From: Tubiluchus corallicola
Lineage: Eukaryota; Priapulida; Priapulimorpha; Priapulimorphida; Tubiluchidae
Direction of reading: 5' to 3'
DNA: 56,668 nucleotides
Assembly: GCA_030141605.1 (NCBI GenBank)
Contig: JAQGDQ010001058.1
Span: forward strand, 10,001-66,668
Part shown: positions 11,920 through 26,000 of the stretch, in pieces
Numbering within the stretch: position 1 is the stretch's first letter
How the letters are laid out: every line of letters begins with the position of its first letter
Program-made: the position numbers and the translations under genes
Notes under the pieces: model-generated
What the model saw: only the letters and a program-made list of their open reading frames with translations
Told to the model about the DNA's origin: nothing
Database searches by the model: none

Positions 11920-12985
11920 CGACGAAACAAGAAAATTGCCAATCATAAATTTGTTCTATTTCTGCATAAATCTTGTTGATTAAAGGACCGTAAAGAGTTG
12001 CTGCATTTTGCATGTGTTCATGAAAAACTGTTCTCACTAAGCAGCAATTACGTTATATTTGATAATTTTTGTAGGCTTCTATTCCTCACTCAATGGATTT
12101 TAATGCAAAGTTATTGTATGAAATGCATTTGCTTAAATATGGATTTTTGATGAAAAAATTGAAAAAAGCTTTGAATAATTGAAGTTTTTGCACTGTAACA
12201 ATGTACAGTACATCACTTGTGTGAAATCTGCTAATGCAGAAAATTTCAACTGTCCAGGCACAACACTCTGATACACTTATGCGACACTTTGGCTTCAAGT
12301 CTACTCTATTTTTAAGGAGAAATTCCTTTTAAAAAGTGAAACGACCTAAATTTGTCATTTGCTCGTTTGGTTTTTCCTGGAACTCTTGGGCTTTAGCAAG
12401 CAGGCAATCAATAAAATACAGTAGTGTGCAGGATCACACAAGTGTACACCAGGCTTAATTACTCAATAGACTAAGCTGAAGTGCCTGAAAAGGGCATTTT
12501 TCTTAATTTTAACCAATTAACTCTCTTATAAATATTTAAACAAACAGCATGACTGGATAGCCGAGATTTTCCTGAATAGAACAGTACCTAATTTGTAATA
12601 ATTTACATATGTCTGCACTCATACAGCGGCAGAATTGTCACAGGTCTTATAAGACCCCTATTTTGAATGGTGCGGTCCTGAAGGAGTTAAAATAAATACA
12701 GCAAAACAGTTTTTCTTCAAGCTATAAAAATGCTCTTTTATGAAAAACACGTATCAGACCTTGATAATAACTCACAACTTGAACATCATTACGAAATTAA
12801 CAAGGTATAAAATCAATAGCAATTGCTTCAAATTGCCAAGGTTTGTGTAGTCGTAATTGGAGAAAACTCATCCTATGGTAAAGAGAGCTACCCTGAGAGC
12901 GAAAGGGAAGTTTTCCGGTCGATTACAAAAAAATGAGTTGCAGCAGACAAACTGTTTAATTTAACACTTACAATCCAAATAAAAA
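11920..12985. other. Intergenic stretch without recognised features
   Basis: AT-rich DNA between the convergent steroid reductase and FBXO28 genes. I see no protein homology, RNA gene or confident repeat. The short open frames here are of chance length. Confidence 0.5.
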
Positions 12986-12987
12986 TA

Positions 12988-13424
12988 CACTCACATCTCG
13001 GTTTGCCGGACAAAAGCAGGGAGACGACGGTCCGAATTTGCCGATTGTCCGTATTTGCCGATACTATGCAAATACAGTAGGCGCCGTGTATTAGGCTCAT
13101 GGTAATGTAGAATCAATCGTCTAATTCTACCAAAAACATCTAGTATGAACCGCTCGTATGCAGAAGTATATAAAAACTGTCAGCAATTGACTCAAATCAC
13201 TCTGCATAATTGACTTACAAAAGCTGATTAAACCACTAAATACGCTGACATACAAGCTACACAAGTGTCGTTACATGCTGCTTCGACATAAGTGGCGGCT
13301 ATTAGCGGTCAGCTTGCAAAATAACGGACTCTGTCCGTAGTATGGGGGAGTTTCTACGGACCAAATTTTGTCCGAATTTTCCGATATCCGTAAAAGCGAG
13401 GTCCGGCAAACGGAGATATGAGTG
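12988..13424. mobile_element. TA-flanked MITE (CACTCATATCTCGGTTTGCC ends), copy 1
   Basis: A 437-bp element with left end CACTCACATCTCGGTTTGCC and right end GGCAAACGGAGATATGAGTG, flanked by TA on both sides (12986-12987 and 13425-13426). The subterminal sequences are rich in TCCGAATTTGCCGA. The structure fits a Tigger/pogo-like MITE. A second copy is at 17204-17607, and a lone left end at 33309 abuts the 3.4-kb array in FCF1 intron 1. Confidence 0.88.
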
Positions 13425-13429
13425 TATTG

Positions 13430-14020
13430 GTAGTCTAGTTTTTACAAGCTGCACATAATTATCGTGAAACTCACAACAGATTCTTCCAAGAAAAAAACCA
13501 TGAAAATAAAACAGATTTGCTGTTTGGTCAGAATTTGAAACTGATTATTAGATACTTTGAGATGCAGTCCAGTGATTAATTCTATGTATTCCTGCAGCTT
13601 CTCTGCATTGCGATACAAGATTGTAAGAATTTTGTTCATCATAAAAAGACATTTGGATGAGAGAATAGCGATATGGTCTGCAACTGTATGAGTTTGAGCA
13701 ACACCCGGTTTTGTTTGTGAATTGATTGGTGACTGCAGAAAACACAGTTCCCAGGCGATATGCTTTGTCATGCTGCCATGGAGAAAGGTTGTACAAATAT
13801 CTAAACGTAGCTACGGCATCTTAGTTCAGTATCTCATCCTAAGGCAATTATCGTAATAATCAGCTAGATGCCAGTCCTGCTACAATCCTAGTCTGCGGTA
13901 TTCTGGATACTGACTTGCATTGCAATACCTTTCTCTACAATTGATACAGATGCCTTAAAAACATTTCCACATTGCTGCACAACTACCCAATCTAAAATCT
14001 CTTAAAACAGACAATTATTA
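13430..14020. other. 3' flank of FBXO28, no separate gene seen
   Basis: Probably includes the 3' untranslated region of FBXO28 (- strand). No canonical AATAAA was seen in the first 200 bp after the stop, though AATAAT occurs near 14013. No coding homology was recognised. Confidence 0.4.
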
Positions 14021-14022
14021 TT

Positions 14023-17000
14023 CTACGAGTCAAACTTGTATTTCTTAGCCACATCTAGTAAATCATCTGCCGGCTGCAAACTTCTTAAGCGTTTCCTACA
14101 TATTGACATGTTCCTCCTTGTAGCATCAACGGCACTTTCACCCGAGTGCCAAAGACTTCCATGAATGCCCGAGCTTGCGCATGTATCCAGTGGCGTAGTT
14201 GTAGCTTCGTCGGATACAGAAGTCGGTGTTCTCGAGTTGTCTGACGTGTTCAGATGACTGCGGCCGGACTCCACCCTGGATTTCGCTTGCGAGTTAGGCG
14301 GAGTTGACAGCAGATCCTCTAACTTGGTTTCCTGAAACCCTTCCTTTACAGGCCCGGGTCTGGAAGTCGAACCGCCAGCGCTTTCGTCGCTCCGACACAA
14401 TCTTTCCGTCAGATCAGCAATCTTCAGGTCGTACTCGACGAGCTTCCGATTCATCTCCTTTATTTTTCTGTTCTGTTTCTTGTTCTCGTGACGAAATTCT
14501 CTCAGTTTTATCTGCAAAATTAAACGAACGTTTTCAAATCTACATTGTTATTTGCAGCACAATTCTGGCAACAAGCAAAAGTAAGAGACACAAGAAACTA
14601 AAACTGCTGTAGTGAAAAGATGATTTTCGTATCCTACCTCATTCTGAAGTACAGTAAAAAGCATACGTTTTAGCGCTTATAACAATGCCTAGAGCTATGA
14701 CTCCATGGGCATGTAATGCGTAATGCTTAATCTGTTTTCTGTAATGCGTATTGACTTTGTGTCCGTAAACGCTATGCATATTAACAAAGCTCGAGGCGCT
14801 CTTTCCGAAATTTTTGGTCGCTGTTTGTGAAACTTGCAAGCAATAATTTTTGGAAATCATTTGTCCAAATTTAAGAGAGATAATTGCAGCTGCGGCTTTA
14901 GCTTTTTATTGTACTATTAGACGGAAAAGAAATCACAGGTTTTGGGTGCACAACATTTTGCAGGGAAGAGAACAATATGTTTCTTCCACCTCTCAAAAAA
15001 TCAAATAGAAAAAATATTATTGTTTATATAGGTCCTGAAGTGACCAAAACTCACCTAACTAGAATTTTCAGAAAGTTAAACAGTGAAACTGGTCACCGGA
15101 AACTTGAAAACTCACTATAATCACCTAGGCAACGGCGGTTTCCCGTCTGCATATTCCTGTGTGATGCGTATTCAGACGATAGTGATCACGTTTGAATGAA
15201 TACCGATCACACATCATGCATAATGCACACTTGGAAACACTTCTACATGTTTAAATGCAAACTGTTGTATACGCATTACGGATCATGCATTACGCATTAC
15301 ATACACATGGAGTCCTACCTTATGTCTCGAAAAATACACGTTTCAACACTCATAACAACGCCTAAGTTTTTCTGATAATTAAGTAATAGGTAAAAAGTTA
15401 ATTAACAGCAGGAGAGCCCAACCGGAGTCAGGAGGTCAAGAATCAGCTAGGGAGGTCGGGGTCTCAGATACGTCTTATCAGGCCTTCTTCAGAAACAAAA
15501 AAATAAAATGAAATACAAAAAATTAAACCACAAAGTAGCACAAATTTCATGATTTTCGGCTCTAAAAAGTCTTAAAAGCCTAAAACTTACAAGCAGTGTA
15601 GATCAATTTTTCAGTCTCAATGCATTTTCCTTACATTTTTGAGATTTCTGCAGACAGACAGTTCAAGTTGTGTGAATTAAAGCTAAGCAGGAAGAATGTT
15701 TGCACTGAAAGCACTTGACACTGCAGCAAATGTTTGTGAAAAATGTAGACAGCGTTAAATGATGAAGGCAGGTAATCGTTTAAACTTAATTTAATAAGTT
15801 TATTGTTTTACTTAAGAAAGATTCCACTGTTTTTAGCTTAGCTCTTAATGTTTCAATGACATGCAAGATACATTAGTTTTACTAAGAGAGATTCCACTGT
15901 TTTTAGCTTAGCTCTTAATGTTTCAAAGGCATGCAAGATGTATTAGTTTTACTTAAGAGAGATTCCATTGTTTTTAGCTTAGCTCTTAATGTTTCAATGA
16001 CATGCAAGATACATTAGTTTTACTCAAGAGAGATTCCACTGTTTTTAGCTTAGCTCTTAATGTTTCAATAGCATGCAAGATGTATTAGTTTTACTTAAGC
16101 GAGATTCCACTGTTTTTAGCTCAGCTCTTAATGTTTCAATAGCATGCAAGATGTATTAGTTTTACTTAAGCGAGATTCCACTGTTTTTAGCTCAGCTCTT
16201 AATGTTTCAATAGCATGCAAGATGCATTAGTTTTACTTAAGAGAGATTCCACTGTTTTTAGCTCAGCTCTTAATGTTTCAATAGCATGCAAGATGCATTA
16301 GTTTTACTTAAGGGAGATTCCACTGTTTTTAGCTCAGCTGTTAACGTTTCAATAGCATGCAAGATGTATTAGTTTTACTTAAGAGAGATTCCACTGTTTT
16401 TAGCTCAGCTCTTAATGTTACAGTGACATGCAAGATGTATTAGTTTTACTTAAGGGAATTCCACTGTTTTTAGCTCAGCTCTTAACATTTCAATGGCATG
16501 CAAGATGTATTTCTGTATTATCCACTTAAATTTCAATTGCGATGAAATCATATAGTGCTCTTATGAGATTTGCCATGGTCATAATCGTAAAAGAAGAAGT
16601 AAAAATACCCATAAATCTCAAAAAATTCTTTATTTTTTGTTCAGAAGCTTTCAACCTCTCGGACCTCATCAGCTGCACAGAAAGATATAATAATAATAAT
16701 AAAGTAGTTTCATTTGTGATTTTTATTATTATTGTATCTTTCTGTGCAGCTGATGAAGTCCGAGAGAACGAACGCTTATGTGATGGTCGAAATCAGAAGA
16801 TTTCAGAATTTATCAAAAATTTGACCAAAGTACGGATGTATGGCCAAATTTCAGAAGACTCCGGGCCAATCAGGAGTCACGGCAACCCGACTGCTCACCG
16901 GCGGTGTTACATATAACATAAAGAAGCTTAGTACCTGCATGTACATTCTCTGCCTGTATTGTTCCATCTTGCAGTTTCTAAGCATTCGGTTCACGGACTT

Positions 17001-20000
17001 TAGCTCATCCGTCAATTTGCTGATGCTGCCCTGAAGGGACGTCGTTGCTTTCGGAATCTGACTCTCCGGATCGGTATGAACGCCCAACTGCATCAAGTCT
17101 AGACTAGGAGACATTGAGGTTGAGCCTGACCATGAAATAGAACAGCAATTAGCTTTTACAAGATCTAACAGCCAACTTAATACACGCAGTCAGAAATGAA
17201 ATCCACTCATATCTCGGTTTGCCGGACCTCGCTTTTACGGATGTCGGAAGAATCGGACAAATCTGAACCGTTAAAAAATCCTGCACACTACAGACACAGT
17301 CCGTTATTTCGCGACCTAACCACTAGTTGGCGGGCCATCACTTTGTTTACGTCATTACATCAGTGTTACCACACGTATATCTCTATACATAAGTGGGGAG
17401 TTATTTGAGTCAATTGCCGAACGTTTTTACATACTTTTGCATATGACCGTGCTAGACATTTTTGAGACAATTAGGCAATTGATCCTACATTACCTTGAGT
17501 CTAATACACGGCGCCTACCTTATTACCATAGTATCTGTAAATACGGACAATCGGCAAATTCGGACCGATGTTTCCCTGCTTTTGTCGGCCAAACCGAGAT
17601 ATGAGTGTACGCCAATCAAACTATAGTCAGTCCTCGTTATAATGCCCCCTTTTCTATGATGCCAGCCTTGCTTAATGCCCAAATTTTCGGCAAAAGAAGG
17701 CATCTATATTTGCATAGACATACATGTATTAATTCAACTTGTTATAATGCCAAACTCGCTATGACACCAACTTCTTTACCCAAAGTAGGCGGTATAAAGA
17801 GGTTTGATTGTATTCCATTCATCAGCAGCTAACAGTCTATATTTCAAAATATTATCGTTTACAATACTTTAGCTTTACATACTAGATACATACTACATAC
17901 TAAATATATGCTACATACATACATAAGATACTTTAGGTTTACATACCGCTTACACCTAAAGATAAACTGACACGAGGTCTTTGAGATGTGGAACTCCGGG
18001 GGGAGACCGAAAATTTTCCATCCTGTAATTTCTGTTTTAATCCAGGAACGATCTGTGAATTAAAAACAATGTTAATTGTTTCACTCTTCAAGCTGAGGAT
18101 GTGCTGGAGAAAGGAATAAAAAAGTTGGTTGCCATAGGGTGTGCTTAGTAACCAAGCTTAAACAAAGCCAGATCTGATTAGTAAATGGATAGGTAAGCAA
18201 TATGAAATTTGTGGATTTATTCTGCATTTTTTCAATAAGCCTTTTCACAGTTTCGTTGTGCGCACGCGCAGCTACTGTAGGTCAATGGTTAAGTGTGCCA
18301 CAGCAAACTATCTTAACTACAACCGTCACGTGACGTGTGTAAAGCAAAGCCGTCTGCAACATCAGTTCAGTAACTTCAGTTGTTTTACGCGGAGTTTACT
18401 TAATTATGCATAAGTCTGTGTGTAGAGTGATTTACACAAATGCGTTGTCTGGTACCCTTAACCTTTGACCTTTTCACGACCATCAGTAACCACTAGAACT
18501 ATGAAAAGGCTTATTACCTAGAAATGACACAAAAGATGGATAAAATTAAAGGCAAAACCCTAATTTTCGCTGCGCATCTAACTCCGACATAATTTAACTT
18601 ATTGGGTACAAAAACTTTGCTTATAGGCACACGATGCGTGAAGCAATCAGTTCACTTGCACAACAGCGATTCAAGTTCATTCAACAGACTAAAATTCATG
18701 CAGAGTGATTATGACGAAACAACTAACTTTACTTTCAATGTGACTTTGACTAAAACATGAATCTAGGAAATGGGATTTAAATTTCAACTGCACAAAATAG
18801 GCAAAAACTATCAAAAATACATCTCATTTTTCGATATTGCTGTTGCTTTTGTCGCTTTTTACTGAAAAATGTGATCTTACTGAACGGCACATTGGTTTTA
18901 TTAACCAAATGTTCTTAACAATAGTTTCTGCAGGGATAATTCCAAGCCAGGCCTAAATGCTTCTAAAATGCGGCTAGTTTTATTATCCGTGTTTTGCTAC
19001 AGCGACCACTGTAAGAGTTATGAATACAGCAAGTCTTTGCATAACAACTCCGCGTTTAGCAACATTTCGTTTTAATGACGAATTTTTTACGTTGTTCACA
19101 GCAGTTTTTTATTTTAACAACAACCTTTTTTTACCTAATTTGAAGCATTAAAACAGTAGATATTGATTTATTCTGTTCTAAAACACATTAGTAACCTACA
19201 TAGTGCAATTATTATAATGTTTTTGCTTTTCAACAGACTACATACTAAATTCTAGCCGTTTGTATCAAGCGACACCCGAGTTTAAACTTTATGCCAACAA
19301 TTTTGTCTGCAACCTGTTGCAATAACAACCAGATTAGTACTACATGAAATTGTCTCAAGGTCGCTCCATGCAGAGCTTACACGCAGTGTTTAAACGGGAC
19401 GAGAAATCTCTAGCAAGTCTAAGCAGACACTGGTAAGAAACATGGGTGGTTTCAAGCAAACAGAAAGGAATTAATCAGTAGAAATATGAATAAAACTCAT
19501 AAAACGTTTAATTTACGTGATTTAAGCAGCATTGATGCATTGATTTTTGGTTCTGGAACGTATCTCAATTCGTTTACATTACTTCCCATGGAAGCTTTCG
19601 TTTCACTTAACGACGTTTAGCTTAGCGTCGTGTTTTGCTGGAATGCATTAGCGTCGTTAGGTGAGGACTTACTATACAATAAAACAGAATTTAGAAAGAT
19701 GAAAATGACCTGCTCATCAAAATATTCCATTGCCATTGATGATATGTCTCGCAGTTCCTGCAGTATCTCATGAGCTCTTGGTGGATTCTTGGTGGTTTCC
19801 AAGTATCGTAATACTTTCAAGATTTCATCCAACACCTGTTTGTAAAAAAATACACCAGGTGGAGTCACACGAATTAACTTAAATATTTAATTACAGTTTG
19901 TTACAGAAAAATATTTGTTTTAAAGACTGACGTTCTTCATTTATACAATCAATAAGGATTGTATACATACATTGTGATTTTTTACACTTTGCTTTGCTTT

Positions 20001-23000
20001 TATAAGTGCAGCTCAATTTGGATAACTTGTGTGAGGAAAATTCATTGCAGTTCTGATCAATAAGCCTTTTCATAGTTCAAGTGATTGAGACGATTGTGGA
20101 AAGCTCAAAGGTTAGGTGTACCAGACAATGTATTTGTGTACTTTTGACAACGCTTTGCAGCCCATGGTGTTGTAATAGTAGCAGATTTAACAGTTGCTAC
20201 AACCTTACATGGTTCATTTTTTCTTGTTCCCAAGCAAGATCCTGCTAGTAAATCACTCTACCCACAGACTAATGCATAATTAAGTAAAGTCGGCATAAAA
20301 CAACTGAAGTCACTGAACTGCAGACGGCTTTGCTTTACCCACACGTCACGTGAAGGTTGTAGTTAAGATGCGTTGCTGTTGTACACTTAACCTTTCACCT
20401 ACAGCGACTGTGCGTGTGCATGACGAAATTGTGAAAAGGCTTATTACCAAAAAAATGACACCAAAATTAAAAAATAAAGGCAAAATCACTTAGAAAAAAC
20501 CGCCAACAGATGGCACTAGTGGAAAGTATGCATAAGCCTTCCAAAGTGTATAACATCAGTTAACGGGCAATGTGTAAAAGTTAGACATCGTATAGGAAAT
20601 AAGGGAAGATTAGACAGAAAAACTATTAAAAAATTTCAAATGAAGTAGTACCTAACCAGTAGTAATAGTAATATAATTTTAAGAATTAAAACCGTACTTG
20701 CTTATTTTGCTACTTTGTAGAAAATGCTAAAAATGCTAGTGAATATTTTCATTTTTTGCAATATCTCGTTTTACACTCCATGTCTCACTTTGATTTCCCA
20801 CTCCAATAACTTATTTAACATCAACAGACTAAAGTTATCCAATATAAATACAATAAACCATGTATAACTCGAACACCTCGGCACCGGTAAATTTGTATGA
20901 GTTAGACAATGTTCGCAAGAAGACAAGATCAATGTCAGACATACACTAGCAACACTACAGCCTGTGAAAATTACAAACTGAGCCTTTAATCAAATACAAA
21001 ACAACAATTTTTATGAATAACCAAAAAATAAAATTACTGGTCCACCTCTACTGTAGTCTGAGTAGAATGGTTAATAAAGTTCGGCAATAATAATATTGTG
21101 ATATAGTTATTAAACATGTTCGTTAAACCATGACGTGTTCAGTATTCTGCTACGGTAATACAAGAAATCTCAGCATTTTTACTGAAACCAGCAGTTAGAA
21201 TTGTAATGTGGTGCACACTTCTTCATAGGATTTCTCGCCTGGGAGGCTGTTCGAGATATTTCAATCAGATTCTTAAGAATTATACCGAGAATTCGTTTTG
21301 AATTACCCGACAATTCGAGTTACACAAAGTTTGTTAAAGGGAAAATCTGTTCCACGAGATTTGTTTGAGGTACGCAAGAATTCGAGTTATACCAGTTTGA
21401 GCCATACGTAGTTTACTGTACTTAGGTAAACACAATGCAAATCAAAGGATAAAGTATCTAGTAGATAACATTTTAAGTCTGCAAAACCAACACATAGTGC
21501 TTTGTCACATACAACGGTACAGTACAGGATGCCTGGCCCCACAGGAGTCGTCCATGTTCGCAAAACACTCCAACCTTCTCCCTTTAGACAGTGATTAACA
21601 AATCTAGCCAAATCTGAGGAACTAACTACACAAACGACAAAAGCTTAAAAGCAAGTTTTTTTCCGATAAACTAATAAAAATGATTAAAAGATATTAATGT
21701 ATATCATACCTTCCCAGGGATAAAACAGCAGAGGTTCATATCTACGTATTTCATGAACGTCATGTTAAGAAGCGACAGTCGTGTTTCGATGGCGGTTAAA
21801 ATGTCGCAGTGTCGAGCTAAAGGATGATTGCGTCTCTCGCTTTCCCGCCGTGGTAACTGAGCTTTTACTTTCTTTAGACATTTACTATGAAGTCTGTCGG
21901 CTCTGTAGAACCCTTGATTAAGAACTCTTTGACAGACAATGTCCAAACTTTTGCACACCTGAGAAAGAAAGTTAAAACATGTAAATATTGCTGAAAACAT
22001 ATATGTGTACAAGAAAGAGCCAACGTCTAGGAATCAACATGTTTATTGAGCGACGATCGTTCCGACTATTGAAGCCATTATCTAACTATAAATGAAGCCA
22101 AAACGAAGAATAAGTAATACATTATTTATTAGATATTTAGCTTTTTTTGAATATTTTCCTGATGATTTGATACTGGAATATAAATGTTTAATATATTTTG
22201 CATTTGTTTTTATAAAAACAAAAAAAATTGACATTTGAGTTTTTGGTACATTCTACTTTGAAGCATCATAACGTAAGTTTTACCTATGCATCTATACTAA
22301 CCTCGCGATATGATATGCATCACGATACAACCAAAGCTAATGTCTGGATGCTTTATAGAAAACTAGATAAAGCTGTTTTTAATAAATGCTAAACATATAT
22401 ATCAATCAACAACTTTAAATGCTAAAATAACTGTATTGCCATTTGATTTTTATTTATTACTTGATTAACGTATAGGCTATCAAAGAAGCAAAACGTATCA
22501 ATACTTTCGGTTTAAAAGTTGCTTGCGCATTTTCTGGTTCACTTTTACCATTTCACAAATTTACATGTAAACAACATAATTGGCTTACTACAGATTAAAC
22601 ACCTTGCTCACTTTTACCATTTCACAAATTTACATGTAAACAACATAATTGGCTTACTACAGATTAAACACCTTGCTCACTTTTGCCATTTCACAAGTTT
22701 ACATGTAAACAACGTAATTAGCTTACTACAGATTAAACACCTTGCTCACTTTTGTCATTTCACAAGTTTACATGTAAACAACATAATTGGCTTACTACAG
22801 ATTAAACACCTTGCTCACTTTTGCCATTTCACAAGTTTACATGTAAACAATGTAATTAGCTTACTACAGATTAAACACCTTGCTCACTTTTGCCATTTCA
22901 CAAGTTTACATGTAAAAAACGTAATTAGCTTACTACAGGTTAAACACCTTGCTCACTTTTGCCATTTCACAAGTTTACATGTAAACAACATAATTGGCTT

Positions 23001-26000
23001 ACTACAGATTAAACACCTTGCTCACTTTTGCCATTTCACAAGTTTACATGTAAACAACGTAATTAGCTTACTACAGATTAAACACCTTGCTCACTTTTGC
23101 CATTTCACAAGTTTACATGTAAACAACGTAATTAGCTTACTACAGATTAAACACCTTGCTCACTTTTGTCATTTCACAAGTTTACATGTAAACAACATAA
23201 TTGGCTTACTACAGATTAAACACCTTGCTCACTTTTGCCATTTCACAAGTTTACATGTAAACAATGTAATTAGCTTACTACAGATTAAACACCTTGCTCA
23301 CTTTTGCCATTTCACAAGTTTACATGTAAACAACGTAATTAGCTTACTACAGATTAAACACCTTGCTCACTTTTGCCATTTCACAAGTTTACATGTAAAC
23401 AACATAATTGGCTTACTACAGATTAAACACCTTGCTCACTTTTGCCATTTCACAAGTTTACATGTAAACAACGTAATTAGCTTACTACAGATTAAACACC
23501 TTGCTCACTTTTGCCATTTCACAAGTTTACATGTAAACAACGTAATTAGCTTACTACAGATTAAACACCTTGCTCACTTTTGCCATTTCACAAGTTTACA
23601 TGTAAACAACGTAATTGGCTTACTACAGATTAAACACCTTGCTCACTTTTGCCATTTCACTAGTTTACATGTAAACAACGTAATTAGCTTACTACAGATT
23701 AAACACCTTGCTCACTTTTGCCATTTCACAAGTTTACATGTAAACAACATAATTAGCTTACTACAGATTAAACACCTTGCTCACTTTTGCCATTTCACAA
23801 GTTTACATGTAAACAACATAATTAGCTTACTACATATTAAATACCTTGCTCACTTTTGCCATTTCACAACTTTACATGTAAACAACATAATTAGCTTACT
23901 ACAGATTAAACACCTTGCTCACTTTTGCCATTTCACAAGTTTACATGTAAACAACATAATTAGCTTACTATAGATTAAACACCTTGCTCACTTTTGCCAT
24001 TTCACAAGTTTACATGTAAACAACGTAATTGGCTTACTACAGATTAAACACCTTGCTCACTTTTGCCATTTCACAAGTTTACATGTAAACAACGTAATTA
24101 GCTTACTACAGATTAAACACCTTGCTCACTTTTGCCATTTCACAAGTTTACATGTAAACAACGTAATTAGCTTACTACAGATTAAACACCTTGCTCACTT
24201 TTGCCATTTCACAAGTTTACATGTAAACAACATAATTGGCTTACTACAGATTAAACACCTTGCTCACTTTTGCCATTTCACAAGTTTACATGTAAACAAT
24301 GTAATTAGCTTACTACAGATTAAACACCTTGCTCACTTTTGCCATTTCACAAGTTTACATGTAAAAAACGTAATTAGCTTACTACAGGTTAAACACCTTG
24401 CTCACTTTTGCCATTTCACAAGTTTACATGTAAACAACATAATTGGCTTACTACAGATTAAACACCTTGCTCACTTTTGCCATTTCACAAGTTTACATGT
24501 AAACAACGTAATTAGCTTACTACAGATTAAACACCTTGCTCACTTTTGCCATTTCACAAGTTTACATGTAAACAACGTAATTAGCTTACTACAGATTAAA
24601 CACCTTGCTCACTTTTGCCATTTCACAAGTTTACATGTAAACAACATAATTGGCTTACTACAGATTAAACACCTTGCTCACTTTTGCCATTTCACAAGTT
24701 TACATGTAAACAACGTAATTAGCTTACTACAGATTAAACACCTTGCTCACTTTTGCCATTTCACAAGTTTACATGTAAACAACGTAATTAGCTTACTACA
24801 GATTAAACACCTTGCTCACTTTTGCCATTTCACAAGTTTACATGTAAACAACATAATTGGCTTACTACAGATTAAACACCTTGCTCACTTTTGCCATTTC
24901 ACAAGTTTACATGTAAACAACGTAATTAGCTTACTACAGATTAAACACCTTGCTCACTTTTGCCATTTCACAAGTTTACATGTAAACAACGTAATTAGCT
25001 TACTACAGATTAAACACCTTGCTCACTTTTGCCATTTCACAAGTTTACATGTAAACAACGTAATTGGCTTACTACAGATTAAACACCTTGCTCACTTTTG
25101 CCATTTCACTAGTTTACATGTAAACAACGTAATTAGCTTACTACAGATTAAACACCTTGCTCACTTTTGCCATTTCACAAGTTTACATGTAAACAACATA
25201 ATTAGCTTACTACAGATTAAACACCTTGCTCACTTTTGCCATTTCACAAGTTTACATGTAAACAACATAATTAGCTTACTACATATTAAATACCTTGCTC
25301 ACTTTTGCCATTTCACAACTTTACATGTAAACAACATAATTAGCTTACTACAGATTAAACACCTTGCTCACTTTTGCCATTTCACAAGTTTACATGTAAA
25401 CAACATAATTAGCTTACTATAGATTAAACACCTTGCTCACTTTTGCCATTTCATAAGTTTACATGTAAACAACGTAATTAGCTTACTACAGATTAAACAC
25501 CTTGCTCACTTTTGCCATTTCACAAGTTTACATGTAAACAACGTAATTAGCTTACTACAGATTAAACACCTTGCTCACTTTTGCCATTTCACAAGTTTAC
25601 ATGTAAACAACATAATTAGCTTACTATAGATTAAACACCTTGCTCACTTTTGCCATTTCACAAATTTACATGTAAACAACATAATTGGCTTACTACAGAT
25701 TAAACACCTTGCTCACTTTTGCCATTTCACAAGTTTACATGTAAACAACATAATTGGCTTACTATAGATTAAACACCTTGCTCACTTTTGCCATTTCACA
25801 AGTTTTCATGTAAACAACGTAATTAGCTTACTATAGATTAAACACCTTGCTCACTTTTGCCATTTCACAAGTTTACATGTAAACAACATATATAGTTTAC
25901 TACAGATTAAACACTTTGCGTTTTCAACCACTTTGGCTGCTAGCAGTGCCTGTGTTAAGTCAACCACTGCTCACTCCACTGATTCAGAGGTATCTACAGT

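Noticed and set aside
14304-14612. 102-codon + strand frame
   Set aside because: Shadow of the last FBXO28 coding exon on the opposite strand.
22519-23973. 484-codon frame with a 23-residue repeat
   Set aside because: Direct translation of the 69-bp minisatellite in FBXO28 intron 1. It ends at a chance stop while the array continues for another 1.9 kb.
22540-25915. CRISPR-like array
   Set aside because: The whole 69-bp unit is repeated with no unique spacers and it lies in a eukaryotic intron.
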